A stretch of 64,000 bases of DNA from Pirellulaceae bacterium (GCA_028280445.1 JANQLU010000014.1:1-64000), one strand, 5' to 3'; counted from the first letter of the stretch, positions 43,533 to 51,602 are shown. Notes: a model not told the origin generated them from the sequence alone. Made by a program: numbers and translations.

Positions 43533-44888
43533 ATGACCAAACAACAACCACAGTCCAGTCCAAACACTGAACCACGTCGTGACTTTTTGAAATCGGCATC
43601 AGCGTTTGGTGCGTTTTTGATCATGCCGTCGGGAACGCGACTGGTTCCCATCAACAGCAAACTGCAAACCGCACATATTGGTGTCGGCGGCATGGGAAAC
43701 TCGGACCTCAATTCCATTTCGTCTCACAAAAGTGTTGAGGTAACCGGACTGTGCGATGTCGACACAATTCGGCTCAAAGGGCCCGCTGCCAGATTTAAAA
43801 ACGCCAAAACGTTTCAAGACTACCGCGAAATGTTGTCAGAATTAGGCGACAAAATTGACGGCGTGGTCGTTTCAACACCCGACCACACCCACGCACCGGC
43901 GGCCATGTCGGCCATGAATTTGGGCAAACATGTCTATTGTCAAAAACCGTTGACTCATGAAATCTACGAGTCAAGACAATTGGCCAAAGTCGCCAAAGAG
44001 AAAAAATTGGTCACTCAAATGGGAATCCAAATTCATTCCAAAGCCGTCTATCGCAAAGCGGCCAAGATCATTCGCAGCGGTGCCATTGGCAAAGTCTCAG
44101 AAGTCCACGCTTGGAGCGCCAAAAATTGGGGGTACGATGGCGAGCCCTACAAAGGTAAAGCAGAAGTCCCCGAAAATTTAGATTGGAATTTATGGTTAGG
44201 TCCCGCTCCCGAGCGCGACTACATTCCCAAAGTCTACCATCCCGGCAACTGGCGAAAAATTATCGATTTCGGGACCGGCACGTTAGGCGACATGGGTGTT
44301 CATATTTTCGATACTCCGTTTGACGCTCTGAATTTGAAAATTCGCTCGCCGAATTGGGTCAAGACAATTTGTCGCAAACCGACGGGATTCGGACACCCTG
44401 AGAAAAATACGGTGGAATACGAATTTCCGGGAACGAGTTATACGACTGAAACCCTAAAATGGATATGGTATGACGGTCGCAATTGCGTACCCAAACCGAC
44501 CAAGTTTAAATTGCCGCTTGGCGTCCGCTTTCCCGGGCAAGCCTCGTTTTTCGTTGGCACCGAAGGCATGATGTTGTTGCCTCATATTGGCGAGCCCGTG
44601 CTGTTTCCAGAAACCAAATTTGGAAAGTATAAAAAACCTAAAGTGGTTGACCGCAATCACTATCACCAATGGGTCAACGCTTGTTTGGGAAAAGGGTCGA
44701 CGGGAGCACCGTTCAGTTTTGGCGGCCCACTGACCGAAGCTTTATTGATGGGCGTAGTCGCCAACCGTTTCCCCGGCGAAACTTTGAAATGGGACGCCAA
44801 GAAATTCGAGTTTATTCGACACGACGAAGCCAACAAATTGATCAAGCGAAAATACCGCAAAGGCTTCGAGGTCGAAGGACTTTCATAG
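43533..44888 (+). CDS. Gfo/Idh/MocA family oxidoreductase, Tat-exported
   Basis: 451 residues from the ATG at 43533, which has a good AAGGAG; a further upstream ATG lies inside the previous gene. The signal is twin-arginine (PRRDFLKSASAFGAFL). The NAD(P)-binding fold opens with TAHIGVGGMGNSDLNSI, then VTGLCDVD, and the conserved VSTPDHTHAPAAMSAM and KHVYCQKPLTHEIYE (the EKP-like lysine). C-terminal parts include NWRKIIDFGTGTLGDMGVHI. These exported dehydrogenases act on sugars or sugar acids in the periplasm in related bacteria. Operon partner of the TPR gene. Confidence 0.93.
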   Translation: MTKQQPQSSPNTEPRRDFLKSASAFGAFLIMPSGTRLVPINSKLQTAHIGVGGMGNSDLNSISSHKSVEVTGLCDVDTIRLKGPAARFKNAKTFQDYREMLSELGDKIDGVVVSTPDHTHAPAAMSAMNLGKHVYCQKPLTHEIYESRQLAKVAKEKKLVTQMGIQIHSKAVYRKAAKIIRSGAIGKVSEVHAWSAKNWGYDGEPYKGKAEVPENLDWNLWLGPAPERDYIPKVYHPGNWRKIIDFGTGTLGDMGVHIFDTPFDALNLKIRSPNWVKTICRKPTGFGHPEKNTVEYEFPGTSYTTETLKWIWYDGRNCVPKPTKFKLPLGVRFPGQASFFVGTEGMMLLPHIGEPVLFPETKFGKYKKPKVVDRNHYHQWVNACLGKGSTGAPFSFGGPLTEALLMGVVANRFPGETLKWDAKKFEFIRHDEANKLIKRKYRKGFEVEGLS

Positions 44889-44902
44889 ATAAGCAAACTG
44901 AA

Positions 44903-44926
44903 AAGTAGGGCCGGTTCCCACCGGCC
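44903..44926. repeat. Family B repeat, single arm
   Basis: One arm of family B (AGTAGGGCCGGTTCCCACCG) without its partner, between the oxidoreductase and the toxin gene. Confidence 0.75.
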
Positions 44927-44976
44927 AATCCAACAAATCAGGTGGAACCAGCAATGCGCTTGTTCCACCACAATTG

Positions 44977-45300
44977 TCATTCTGAAATTTCCAAATCGAA
45001 GTTATCGCGTGAAAGATGTAGTATTCGCCAAATCCTGACATCGTTTTCTGAAATGTCAAAAATAATTCGATGTGTCGCTTTCCGCCCCATACCAAAAAGA
45101 AGTTGTCTGAGATTGAGCTTGTAATCAATCGTCTCACGTGCAGCTGGACAACGTTGGGGCATTTCCCGCAAGGTATCGATGGCAAGAAACACGTGTTTAT
45201 ACCAATTTGCGGCTTGTGCTGGTGAGCGATTCTCACTCCACCACGCTACTGCTTGCTTGATATCTTGTTCTGCAGATTGCGTGATGAAGATGTTGAGCAT
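44977..45300 (-). CDS. RelE/ParE-family toxin
   Basis: 107 residues, the family length. N-terminal MLNIFITQSAEQDIKQAVAW and C-terminal RIIFDISENDVRIWRILHLS fit the ParE/RelE fold (a helical pair packed on a small beta sheet). ParE toxins poison gyrase and RelE toxins cut mRNA on the ribosome; which one applies is not clear here. Its ATG follows the antitoxin stop after three bases, the normal antitoxin-first order. Repeats flank the pair (family B arm downstream, family C upstream). Confidence 0.85.
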   Translation of the reverse strand: MLNIFITQSAEQDIKQAVAWWSENRSPAQAANWYKHVFLAIDTLREMPQRCPAARETIDYKLNLRQLLFGMGRKATHRIIFDISENDVRIWRILHLSRDNFDLEISE

Positions 45301-45303
45301 TAA

Positions 45304-45522
45304 TTACTCATCCGGCTTGATATCGAGTAATTGAAGCATTTCTTGATTGAATTCAGAAAATCGACGTAAACGCCCTGCTTCGACATCTTCAAAACCTTGT
45401 TGAACAGCCAACCGATCAGCGTCTTTTTGAATCAAATGCTGAATGTAAAGTTCGGCTGTCGCAAAACCGGCCGCTGCAGCTTGAGTTTGAACTGCGCTTT
45501 CATTGATGTGGTTCAGTTCCAT
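45304..45522 (-). CDS. Antitoxin of the RelE/ParE module
   Basis: 72 residues from the ATG at 45522, preceded by GGAGG with a short spacer; a longer start upstream is possible but has no ribosome binding site. Helical, with a DNA-binding-like N-terminus (LNHINESAVQTQAAAAGF, TAELYIQHLIQKDADRLA) and an acidic C-terminal arm (FSEFNQEMLQLLDIKPDE) that likely wraps the toxin. It does not match a named antitoxin family that I can recall. The partner toxin starts three bases after its stop. Confidence 0.75.
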   Translation of the reverse strand: MELNHINESAVQTQAAAAGFATAELYIQHLIQKDADRLAVQQGFEDVEAGRLRRFSEFNQEMLQLLDIKPDE

Positions 45523-45534
45523 GGTAACCTCCAA

Positions 45535-45562
45535 CAGTTTTTCTATTATGTCGCGAAAACTG
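45535..45562. promoter_or_regulatory. Possible autoregulatory operator of the toxin-antitoxin pair
   Basis: Inverted repeat CAGTTTT (45535-45541) with AAAACTG (45556-45562), 13 to 40 bases upstream of the antitoxin start. Such sites usually bind the antitoxin or the complex. Confidence 0.4.
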
Positions 45563-45623
45563 CCATTCGTCAAAATCTCGGTGCAAAAATCGGGAGTCGG
45601 AAGTCTTTCTTGATGTTCTTACA

Positions 45624-45680
45624 AGCACGACGCGCCAGCGAGTGGTTTTGTACGGTCGAACCACTCGCTGGCGCTCGACC
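45624..45680. repeat. Palindromic repeat family C, diverged copy 2
   Basis: Arms with CGCCAGCGAGTGGTT (about 45632-45646) and AACCACTCGCTGGCG (about 45659-45673), between the methyltransferase and the antitoxin genes. A perfect copy is at 49096-49163. Confidence 0.85.
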
Positions 45681-45714
45681 TCGTTTTAGCAAAAAACGAA
45701 TCACGCCCTGTTTA

Positions 45715-46530
45715 TCAACATCGCCGTGCCTTGATTCGAATATAGGGCGCGACAAACTGGCTGTGGTAGGCAAATGTTCCGACGGCGGCATCCACTTTGG
45801 CGTGAACCGGTTCCGTTAAATCTTCGATCACAAAACCTGCTCGACACATCCAACCCAACAACTGTTCCCAGCGGTGGAGATACTCTTGCGTTCCCGGTTC
45901 GCGAACCAGTGACCCGGAAACCCCGGCGGGTAAAGGTTTGCCATCGGTGTAGTAACGGTTTTCCAGAAAATATTTTTCCCCTACGGGAACCTGGTTGAGT
46001 TGTAGGCTGACTGGCTGTTTGTGCTGGCTAATGTATAAACCGCCCTCGCGAATCACCCTGGCGACTTCGCGATAACACGGCTCGATATTGGCGATGTAAC
46101 AAGTGCTGACCGGATGGATCACGATGTCAAAACTCGCGACCGCAAACATCGTTAATTCATCCATCGACGCCAAAACTGTTTGCAATTGCAGATTCCGGGC
46201 CGCCGCCACCTCACGATCGATTGCCAACATGGCATTGCTGATATCGACGACGGTGACATCGGCACCAGCGGCCGCGTACAACGGCCCTTGCCGCCCTCCC
46301 CCGGCAGCCAGACAGAGAACTTTTTTTCCGCGAATATCACCGCCGAGCCAACCACATCCATCGACGACCGCCAAAGGGTTGTTAAAATCTTCGTCGCTCG
46401 CCGGTCGAGTAAATCGGTTGTTTTTCTCAACCAATCGATCCCAGGCCACCTGATTATGCTGTAATTCTGCCGACTCGGATGTTGAATCGTCTGGCCCCAA
46501 ATACAGCCGTGAATTTTTATTTTCTGTCAT
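45715..46530 (-). CDS. Class I SAM-dependent methyltransferase
   Basis: 271 residues. Motif I of the Rossmann fold is KVLCLAAGGGRQGPLYAAAG (about 69-88), then VTVVDISNAMLAIDREVA with the acidic SAM ribose contact, and FDIVIHPVSTCYI for motif IV. N-terminal VAWDRLVEKNNRFTRPASDE is shared by a group of small-molecule methyltransferases of cyanobacteria and planctomycetes. Substrate unknown. Its start codon overlaps the start codon of the divergent thioesterase gene: the CAT of this ATG (46528-46530) and the ATG at 46529-46531 share two bases. Confidence 0.88.
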   Translation of the reverse strand: MTENKNSRLYLGPDDSTSESAELQHNQVAWDRLVEKNNRFTRPASDEDFNNPLAVVDGCGWLGGDIRGKKVLCLAAGGGRQGPLYAAAGADVTVVDISNAMLAIDREVAAARNLQLQTVLASMDELTMFAVASFDIVIHPVSTCYIANIEPCYREVARVIREGGLYISQHKQPVSLQLNQVPVGEKYFLENRYYTDGKPLPAGVSGSLVREPGTQEYLHRWEQLLGWMCRAGFVIEDLTEPVHAKVDAAVGTFAYHSQFVAPYIRIKARRC

Positions 46531-46984
46531 GAACGTATCCCAAACTTCATTCGAAGCGACTCGGCGGGTTCGCTGGTGTGAAACAGACAGCAGCGGATTT
46601 GTCCATTTTGCAAACTACGTTCGCTACATGGAAGAGACAGAATACGAGTTCTTGCGGTCCATCGGACTTAGTGTTGTGTTGACCGATGAACGCGGAAATA
46701 TTGGATTTCCTCGTCGCACGGCGAATTATGAAATTGAAAACGCCGCCAGATTCGACGACGAATTGACCATTCGAATGAATTGCTCGGTCGATGGCGTATC
46801 GATCAAATACCAGTTTGAAATCGTGGGAACATCAAATCGAGTTGCCACAGGCCAGTTTCATGTTCTTTGTTGCCGTTTTCCACCCGGAAAACCGCCTTAC
46901 GCCATTTTGATTCCCGATTTTGTGATGCAGAAATTCGCTTGTGGATCATCAAGTGTAGCGGTCAAATCACAACCCGAAGCGTGA
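46529..46984 (+). CDS. Acyl-CoA thioesterase, 4HBT hotdog family
   Basis: 151 residues. RRVRWCETDSSGFVHFANYV has the catalytic Asp of the 4-hydroxybenzoyl-CoA thioesterase family, then YMEETEYEFLRSIGLS, and FDDELTIRMNCSVDGVSIKY and TGQFHVLCCRFPPGKP for the sheet. No alternative start lies between the ATG and the family match, so the overlap with the methyltransferase start is hard to avoid. The last codons (CAA CCC GAA GCG TGA) are the inside of a family A repeat arm, which also provides the stop codon. Confidence 0.9.
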   Translation: MNVSQTSFEATRRVRWCETDSSGFVHFANYVRYMEETEYEFLRSIGLSVVLTDERGNIGFPRRTANYEIENAARFDDELTIRMNCSVDGVSIKYQFEIVGTSNRVATGQFHVLCCRFPPGKPPYAILIPDFVMQKFACGSSSVAVKSQPEA

Positions 46985-47038
46985 TAGGAATTTGCATCAG
47001 GAATTGTAACTCAAGTTGAGTCAACGACTTCCTGCAAT

Positions 47039-47122
47039 CATAAGCGCGAAGCGTGAGCGAGGGACCACAACCACACAAAAGTGCAGTTAAACGTCGTTCC
47101 TCACTCACGTTTCGCGCTTGCG
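47039..47122. repeat. Palindromic repeat family A, diverged copy 5
   Basis: Arms at about 47039-47065 and 47095-47122. Left GCGCGAAGCGTGAGCGAGGG, right CCTCACTCACGTTTCGCGCT. A second half-copy lies upstream, in the last codons of the thioesterase gene. Confidence 0.8.
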
Positions 47123-47311
47123 ATTTGACCGCACGATTACCGAAAATTCGGTGGCGGATGATCAAACGGTGTTTCGCCGTACCAAGCTGCTAGCTGATCT
47201 CGCTGAACGATCGATTCGTCTGGAGCAATCTGTTGGTTTATTGGATAATCACCCGACCTCTGGTTTGCCCACTTGATGAAATGGGGACACAATTGTCGAA
47301 AGGAGTCGACG

Positions 47312-48130
47312 ATGAGATCGATTGCGATTATCAATCAAAAAGGCGGTGTTGGAAAAACAACCACCGCCGTCAACATGAGTGCCGCTTTGGCGCGTGCGGG
47401 CCAACGAGTTTGGCTCATTGATCTGGATCCTCAGGCGCACGCTTCGTTACATCTCGGATTGGCACTGGAGGAAAACGACCCGTCGACCTATCAAGTTCTC
47501 ACCGAAAACCTGCCGATCGAACGGGCTCGATATGCTGTCGATGACAATCTTTGGGTCTCGCCTGCGCATATTGATTTGGCCGCCGCAGAAATGGAACTGT
47601 CTGGCGAAGTCGGTCGAGAAATCATCTTGCGGGAGTGTTTGAGCCGGGATCAGGAATCGTTTGACTATTTGATTGTCGACTGTCCTCCGTCGCTGGGAGT
47701 TTTGACACTCAACGCGCTGACCACGGTCAACGAAGTCTTCCTACCCTTGCAACCTCATTTTCTCGCACTCCACGGATTGAGCAAATTGTTGCAGACAATT
47801 CAATTGGTCGCCAAACGCTTGAACTCACAACTGGTCCTGTCCAAAGTCGTTTATTGCATGTGTGACAACGGCACACGATTGGCCGGTGAAGTGATCAGCG
47901 ACGTCGAAGAGTTTCTGGAACATGAATCCAACAGCAAATCGCCTTGGTCGCGTGCATCGAGCTTCGAAACCCGGATTCGTCGCAATATACGCTTGGCAGA
48001 AGCCCCCAGTTTCGGCAAATCGATCTTTGATTATTCGCCAAATTGCAACGGCGCCGCCGACTACGAAAATCTGGCTAACGAAATGTTGCGGGCACATCTC
48101 AGCGGACAAATCACCTCCAAAGCGGCTTAA
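47312..48130 (+). CDS. ParA/Soj-family ATPase (no ParB beside it)
   Basis: 272 residues from the ATG at 47312, with AAGGAG seven bases upstream. Deviant Walker A KGGVGKTT at 10-17, then LIDLDPQAHASLHLGL, and DYLIVDCPPSLGVLTLNAL for Walker B. The C-terminus is RIRRNIRLAEAPSFGKSIFD, shared by Soj-type ParA proteins. ParA proteins place chromosomes, plasmids or large protein complexes by pattern formation on the nucleoid. No ParB or parS is seen nearby, so cargo placement other than the chromosome is possible. The next gene is a small secreted protein. Confidence 0.93.
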   Translation: MRSIAIINQKGGVGKTTTAVNMSAALARAGQRVWLIDLDPQAHASLHLGLALEENDPSTYQVLTENLPIERARYAVDDNLWVSPAHIDLAAAEMELSGEVGREIILRECLSRDQESFDYLIVDCPPSLGVLTLNALTTVNEVFLPLQPHFLALHGLSKLLQTIQLVAKRLNSQLVLSKVVYCMCDNGTRLAGEVISDVEEFLEHESNSKSPWSRASSFETRIRRNIRLAEAPSFGKSIFDYSPNCNGAADYENLANEMLRAHLSGQITSKAA

Positions 48131-48324
48131 CAAAAATAGCAGGTGTCCGAAGCGACACAGCTGTAATCAATTGGATACATCGGGCAGCATCAACATATAC
48201 TTTTCCCGCTAAAAACCCGCTGTTTTTCGGCTGAAAAAAAATATTTCAAAATCTTGTTCTGTTTGGCAACGGATTTGCGTTTCGATTCGGTTGTAAGTTT
48301 TTGTTCGAAACAACTGAGCCAAAT

Positions 48325-48948
48325 ATGAACCTGCGAATTTACTTCCCCTACTTGTTGATTACCGGATCGTTTTTGTTCGGGTGCGCTGTCGCCAGTGGCC
48401 AGAACTATCGCCCCAATCAAAACGTTGTGGGATCCAATGCGAGACATCTTTCTGGCTACGCCTCGAGTATCCAAGGAACGTTGCATCGGCAATTTCGACA
48501 AAGCCGGGTTTATGGTCAGCTGCGAGGCAAAATGAACCAGGTCCGCATGAGAGCATTGCAATTGCAAACGCTGTCGCGGATCAATGCGTCACAACAACAG
48601 ATTTACAACCAAACCGACCAAATCTACCGACTGATGGAAGATTTCCAGGTGTTGGTTTCGACAGCTCGTTATCGTTCAGCTTATGGACTCGATCGGCCAC
48701 TGTGCGGATGCACATTGCATTTGGATCGTACCATGAATGCCATGTACGATTCGATCACTTGCGTCTATGACGAATTGAATGCACAAAGTCGATTTAACAA
48801 CTTCCAACGTTCACAATTTCAACAGGTTCAAGGCTTCGGCCAAACCGATTACCGATATAACAACCGTTCATTAAATGGATTTCGATCGCAATCGTTCCGG
48901 TATGCCAACGGACACCGCAGTAGAAACCAATCCTTTTACAAACGATAG
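48325..48948 (+). CDS. Secreted Gln/Arg/Asn-rich protein
   Basis: 207 residues from the ATG at 48325. A signal segment (YFPYLLITGSFLFGCAVASG) leads, with an LFGC lipobox-like sequence that could also be a plain signal peptidase I site. The mature part has a helical middle (VRMRALQLQTLSRINASQQQ; QIYRLMEDFQVLVSTARY) and a C-terminal 60 residues rich in Gln, Asn, Arg, Phe and Tyr (FNNFQRSQFQQVQGFGQ), which look disordered and sticky. Two cysteines in CGCTLHLDR. No family recognised. A terminator follows. Confidence 0.7.
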   Translation: MNLRIYFPYLLITGSFLFGCAVASGQNYRPNQNVVGSNARHLSGYASSIQGTLHRQFRQSRVYGQLRGKMNQVRMRALQLQTLSRINASQQQIYNQTDQIYRLMEDFQVLVSTARYRSAYGLDRPLCGCTLHLDRTMNAMYDSITCVYDELNAQSRFNNFQRSQFQQVQGFGQTDYRYNNRSLNGFRSQSFRYANGHRSRNQSFYKR

Positions 48949-49002
48949 TTGGACTGTGCTGATGTATTTCGGTGAGTCTCAACGATCGATTACATAAATT
49001 GA

Positions 49003-49035
49003 AAACCGCACGTACACCATCGTGCGGTTTTTTTT
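49003..49035 (+). terminator. Intrinsic terminator
   Basis: Stem AAACCGCACG (49003-49012) with CGTGCGGTTT (49021-49030) followed by T's to 49035, 55 bases after the secreted protein gene. Confidence 0.88.
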
Positions 49036-49040
49036 ATGGT

Positions 49041-49096
49041 TGGGCCGGTTCCCACCGGCCGTTTGTTAGATTGGCCGGTGGGAACCGGCACTACTT
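49041..49096. repeat. Palindromic repeat family B, copy 4
   Basis: Arms 49041-49060 and 49073-49096, TGGGCCGGTTCCCACCGGCC and its complement with small changes. It directly follows the terminator and abuts family C. Confidence 0.85.
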
Positions 49097-49163
49097 ACGA
49101 GCACGAAGCGCCAGCGAGTGGTTTTGCGCGGGCCAAACCACTCGCTGGCGCTTCGTGCTCGTA
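49096..49163. repeat. Palindromic repeat family C, copy 1
   Basis: Perfect 29-bp inverted repeat, arms 49096-49124 and 49135-49163, core CGAAGCGCCAGCGAGTGG, loop of ten bases. It lies 72 bases before the sufE start. Confidence 0.9.
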
Positions 49164-49234
49164 TTAGTCCCGTTGTCTTGGAGTCCGTTTGGAGTAGCAT
49201 AACAAGAGTACTCCTTGAAATCTGTGAAACAAAT

Positions 49235-49663
49235 ATGACCGTTGATTTTCCGCCGACTACCGATGAATTGCTGGAAACGTTTGATGATTTGCCCGACTGG
49301 GACGAACGCTACGATTTTCTGATCGATCTGGGCCGCGAGCTTCCGAAACTCGCCGCAGAATTTTGTACGCCGGAAAACAAGGTCGATGGATGTCTCAGTA
49401 CCGTATGGCTGGTCACTCGCAACGAAAATGGCCGTATGCAGATTCAGGCCGACAGCGATTCGATCATCGTCAAAGGCTTGATCGTCGTGCTGTTGTCCCT
49501 GTTTCACGATCAACCGGCACAAAAGGTCATTGAAACCGAGCCGCAAGCCTTCTTTAAACAACTCGGGCTCGAACAACATCTCAGCCACGGTCGTCGCAAC
49601 GGGTTGTATTCGATGGTCGAGCGAATTCGCCAGTTGGCGGTTGAAATGATCGCGGCTTCGTAA
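49235..49663 (+). CDS. sufE: SufE-family sulfur acceptor
   Basis: 142 residues from the ATG at 49235, the family length; an ORF reading back into repeat C is not the real N-terminus. SufE takes persulfide from a cysteine desulfurase and passes it to the SUF scaffold for iron-sulfur cluster assembly. The catalytic Cys is in NKVDGCLSTVWLV. LPDWDERYDFLIDLGRELPK at the N-terminus and FFKQLGLEQHLSHGRRNGLY at the C-terminus are typical. No other suf gene is in the window. Confidence 0.92.
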   Translation: MTVDFPPTTDELLETFDDLPDWDERYDFLIDLGRELPKLAAEFCTPENKVDGCLSTVWLVTRNENGRMQIQADSDSIIVKGLIVVLLSLFHDQPAQKVIETEPQAFFKQLGLEQHLSHGRRNGLYSMVERIRQLAVEMIAAS

Positions 49664-49715
49664 CTCACGATTTTCAATTTTTTTGTCAACAGCCTCCTTG
49701 AAATCGACCGATCCT

Positions 49716-49739
49716 ATATGTAACCTTTTAGTTACATAT
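49716..49739. promoter_or_regulatory. Palindromic operator over the arsR start codon
   Basis: Perfect 9-bp inverted repeat ATATGTAAC (49716-49724) and GTTACATAT (49731-49739) with a 6-base spacer. The right arm covers the first two bases of the arsR ATG. Binding there would block translation or transcription initiation of the operon. Confidence 0.7.
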
Positions 49740-50115
49740 GAAAATCACGGAGCAAACACTCGATCTCGTCTTTCACGCCTTGGCGCACGCATCGCGGCGG
49801 CGAATCGTGGATTTAGTCAAATCGGCACCGGGCTGTTGCGTGAATGATCTGGTTCAACATTTTGGAACCAGTCGCATTGCCGTGATGAAACATTTACGCG
49901 TGCTCGTGGATGCCAAACTGGTGATTTCGAGAAAAAACGGACGCAGTCGCGAATTGTTTTTCAATGCTGCGCCCATCCAGTTGATTTACGACCGTTGGAG
50001 TGACGAATACAGTGCGTTTTGGGCGACCCAGGTTGTCGACCTGAAATACAAGGCGGAGCGCAAATCTAAAAATAGAAAGAAAACGACTTCGAAAAAAAAG
50101 AAAGTAAAGTCATGA
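49738..50115 (+). CDS. ArsR-family winged-helix regulator
   Basis: 125 residues. Winged helix: LDLVFHALAHASRRRIVDLV, CCVNDLVQHFGTSRIAVMKH (recognition helix), LRVLVDAKLVISRKNGRSRE (wing). The C-terminus is Lys-rich (KAERKSKNRKKTTSKKKKVK). It lacks the CxC metal site of metal sensors, so it belongs to the group paired with SRPBCC proteins, as here: the SRPBCC gene overlaps its stop by four bases. The palindrome at its start suggests autorepression. No ribosome binding site is visible, so the mRNA may be leaderless. Confidence 0.92.
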   Translation: MKITEQTLDLVFHALAHASRRRIVDLVKSAPGCCVNDLVQHFGTSRIAVMKHLRVLVDAKLVISRKNGRSRELFFNAAPIQLIYDRWSDEYSAFWATQVVDLKYKAERKSKNRKKTTSKKKKVKS

Positions 50116-50648
50116 CCGAGCAACCGAATACTACCAAAATTGTCAATCAAATCATGATCAACGCTCCGATCCAACAGGTTTGGGATACGCTGACGGCCGA
50201 AGGTGACGTTTTGCCGTTCTTTTTTGGGACGGTGATGCATACGACGACGTTAGGACCTGGCGCGCCCATTCGCATGCGAACGTCCAACGGCAAATACACG
50301 GGAGTGGTTGGCGAAGTTCTTGAATTCGATCCGCCTTTCAAGTACTCGATGACTTTCAAGTTCACAAATTTTGACGACGCGCTCTGCAAAGTCACTCATG
50401 AGTTAAAGGAGGTCGAAGGGGGCACTGAATATACTTTGATTTCAGAAGATATCCCGGTAGGCACAAAAACGGAAAAAAACATGAAGCAAGGCGGCGATTT
50501 CATCACCAAGTGTTTAAAATCGTGTGTTGAAACCGGTAAACCGATATTCCTGGGGCGATTCATCATGCTGATGGGCAAACTCACAGCTTTCATGACGCCG
50601 AAACAATGCCTCAGCGAAAATTGGCCACTCGATAAAAAAATTGAATAG
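50112..50648 (+). CDS. SRPBCC/AHSA1-like protein
   Basis: 178 residues. START-like helix-grip fold: VNQIMINAPIQQVWDTLTAE at the N-terminus, GAPIRMRTSNGKYTGVVGEV and FDPPFKYSMTFKFTNFDDAL for the sheet, and a C-terminal helix (NMKQGGDFITKCLKSCVETG). Such proteins bind hydrophobic ligands. It is translationally coupled to the ArsR gene (ATGA overlap), so it is likely regulated by ArsR and may bind or alter the signal. The last 40 residues extend beyond the usual domain. Confidence 0.9.
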   Translation: MTEQPNTTKIVNQIMINAPIQQVWDTLTAEGDVLPFFFGTVMHTTTLGPGAPIRMRTSNGKYTGVVGEVLEFDPPFKYSMTFKFTNFDDALCKVTHELKEVEGGTEYTLISEDIPVGTKTEKNMKQGGDFITKCLKSCVETGKPIFLGRFIMLMGKLTAFMTPKQCLSENWPLDKKIE

Positions 50649-50666
50649 AAAAAAGGGAGCGACACC

Positions 50667-51602
50667 ATGACATCACCCAAAACTCTTGCGAGATGTTATC
50701 GATTTTTTGGTTCGATGTTGTGGTGCATCATTTTTTATAGTTGGGTGACGGCGCCTGGATACGGCTGGCAAACTCAAACCACCGAATCAAAAACGGAATC
50801 AGGCGCGATTCGTGTCATGAGTTTTAATATTCGATTTGGTACGGCGCGTGACGGTGACAACCATTGGAAAAAACGCCACCAACTGGTCATCGACGCCATT
50901 CAGGATTTCGATCCCGATTTGTTGGGTACGCAGGAAACACTTTCGTTTCAGGCCGACTATCTCAAACAAAATCTCACCGGTTATGAATATGTTGGATGGT
51001 CGCGCGGAAAGGATCCCCAAAAAGGTGAACATTGCGGGATCCTGTTTCGCAAAAAACGGTTTGAAAAAGTAAAGGCTGGGCAATTTTGGTTAAGCGAAAC
51101 ACCGGACAAGGTTGCCAGCAAAAGCTGGGATTCGTCGCTGCCACGAATCGCCACTTGGGTCGTGTTAAAAGACAAAGCAAATGGGGGTCAACAATTTTTA
51201 TTTTTGAACACGCATTTTGATCACCGCGGGAGTCAAGCGAGATTGGAATCGGCAAAAGTCATTTCAAAATGGATTAAAAAAAATCATGCTAGTGACTCAA
51301 TCATCATCACTGGTGATTTCAATTGTGGAACCTCGAGCAAACCATACCAGGTTTTCTTTGGCAAAGATTCAAAATGGACGGATACTTATCGCGCTCAGAA
51401 TCCCAAAGTCAAAAAAAACGAAGGCACCTTTAACGGATTCAAAGGAACGAAAACCGGTTCACGGATCGATTGGGTTTTACATTGTGGACAATTCAAAACA
51501 AAATCGGCTTCGATAAACGACTACAACAAAAATGGCCGTTACCCTTCTGACCACTTTCCGGTAACAGCGACCATTATGTGGAATCGCAGAGCGTCAAAAT
51601 GA
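50667..51602 (+). CDS. Secreted endonuclease/exonuclease/phosphatase family protein
   Basis: 311 residues. A signal-like hydrophobic stretch (FFGSMLWCIIFYSWVTAPGY) leads. The EEP fold is complete: VMSFNIRFGT (Asn), LGTQETLSF (catalytic Glu), FLNTHFDHRGSQARLESA (His), IIITGDFNCGTSSKPY (Asp-x-Asn), GSRIDWVLH, and YPSDHFPVTATI (Asp-His pair). Members cleave phosphodiesters, and secreted ones may take up phosphate from nucleic acids or phospholipids. GGGAGCGAC lies just before the ATG. It follows the SRPBCC gene by 18 bases and may be in the same operon. Confidence 0.92.
   Translation: MTSPKTLARCYRFFGSMLWCIIFYSWVTAPGYGWQTQTTESKTESGAIRVMSFNIRFGTARDGDNHWKKRHQLVIDAIQDFDPDLLGTQETLSFQADYLKQNLTGYEYVGWSRGKDPQKGEHCGILFRKKRFEKVKAGQFWLSETPDKVASKSWDSSLPRIATWVVLKDKANGGQQFLFLNTHFDHRGSQARLESAKVISKWIKKNHASDSIIITGDFNCGTSSKPYQVFFGKDSKWTDTYRAQNPKVKKNEGTFNGFKGTKTGSRIDWVLHCGQFKTKSASINDYNKNGRYPSDHFPVTATIMWNRRASK

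Noticed and set aside
49118..49234. N-terminal extension of sufE
   Set aside because: It is translated repeat C sequence; SufE homology begins right at the ATG at 49235.
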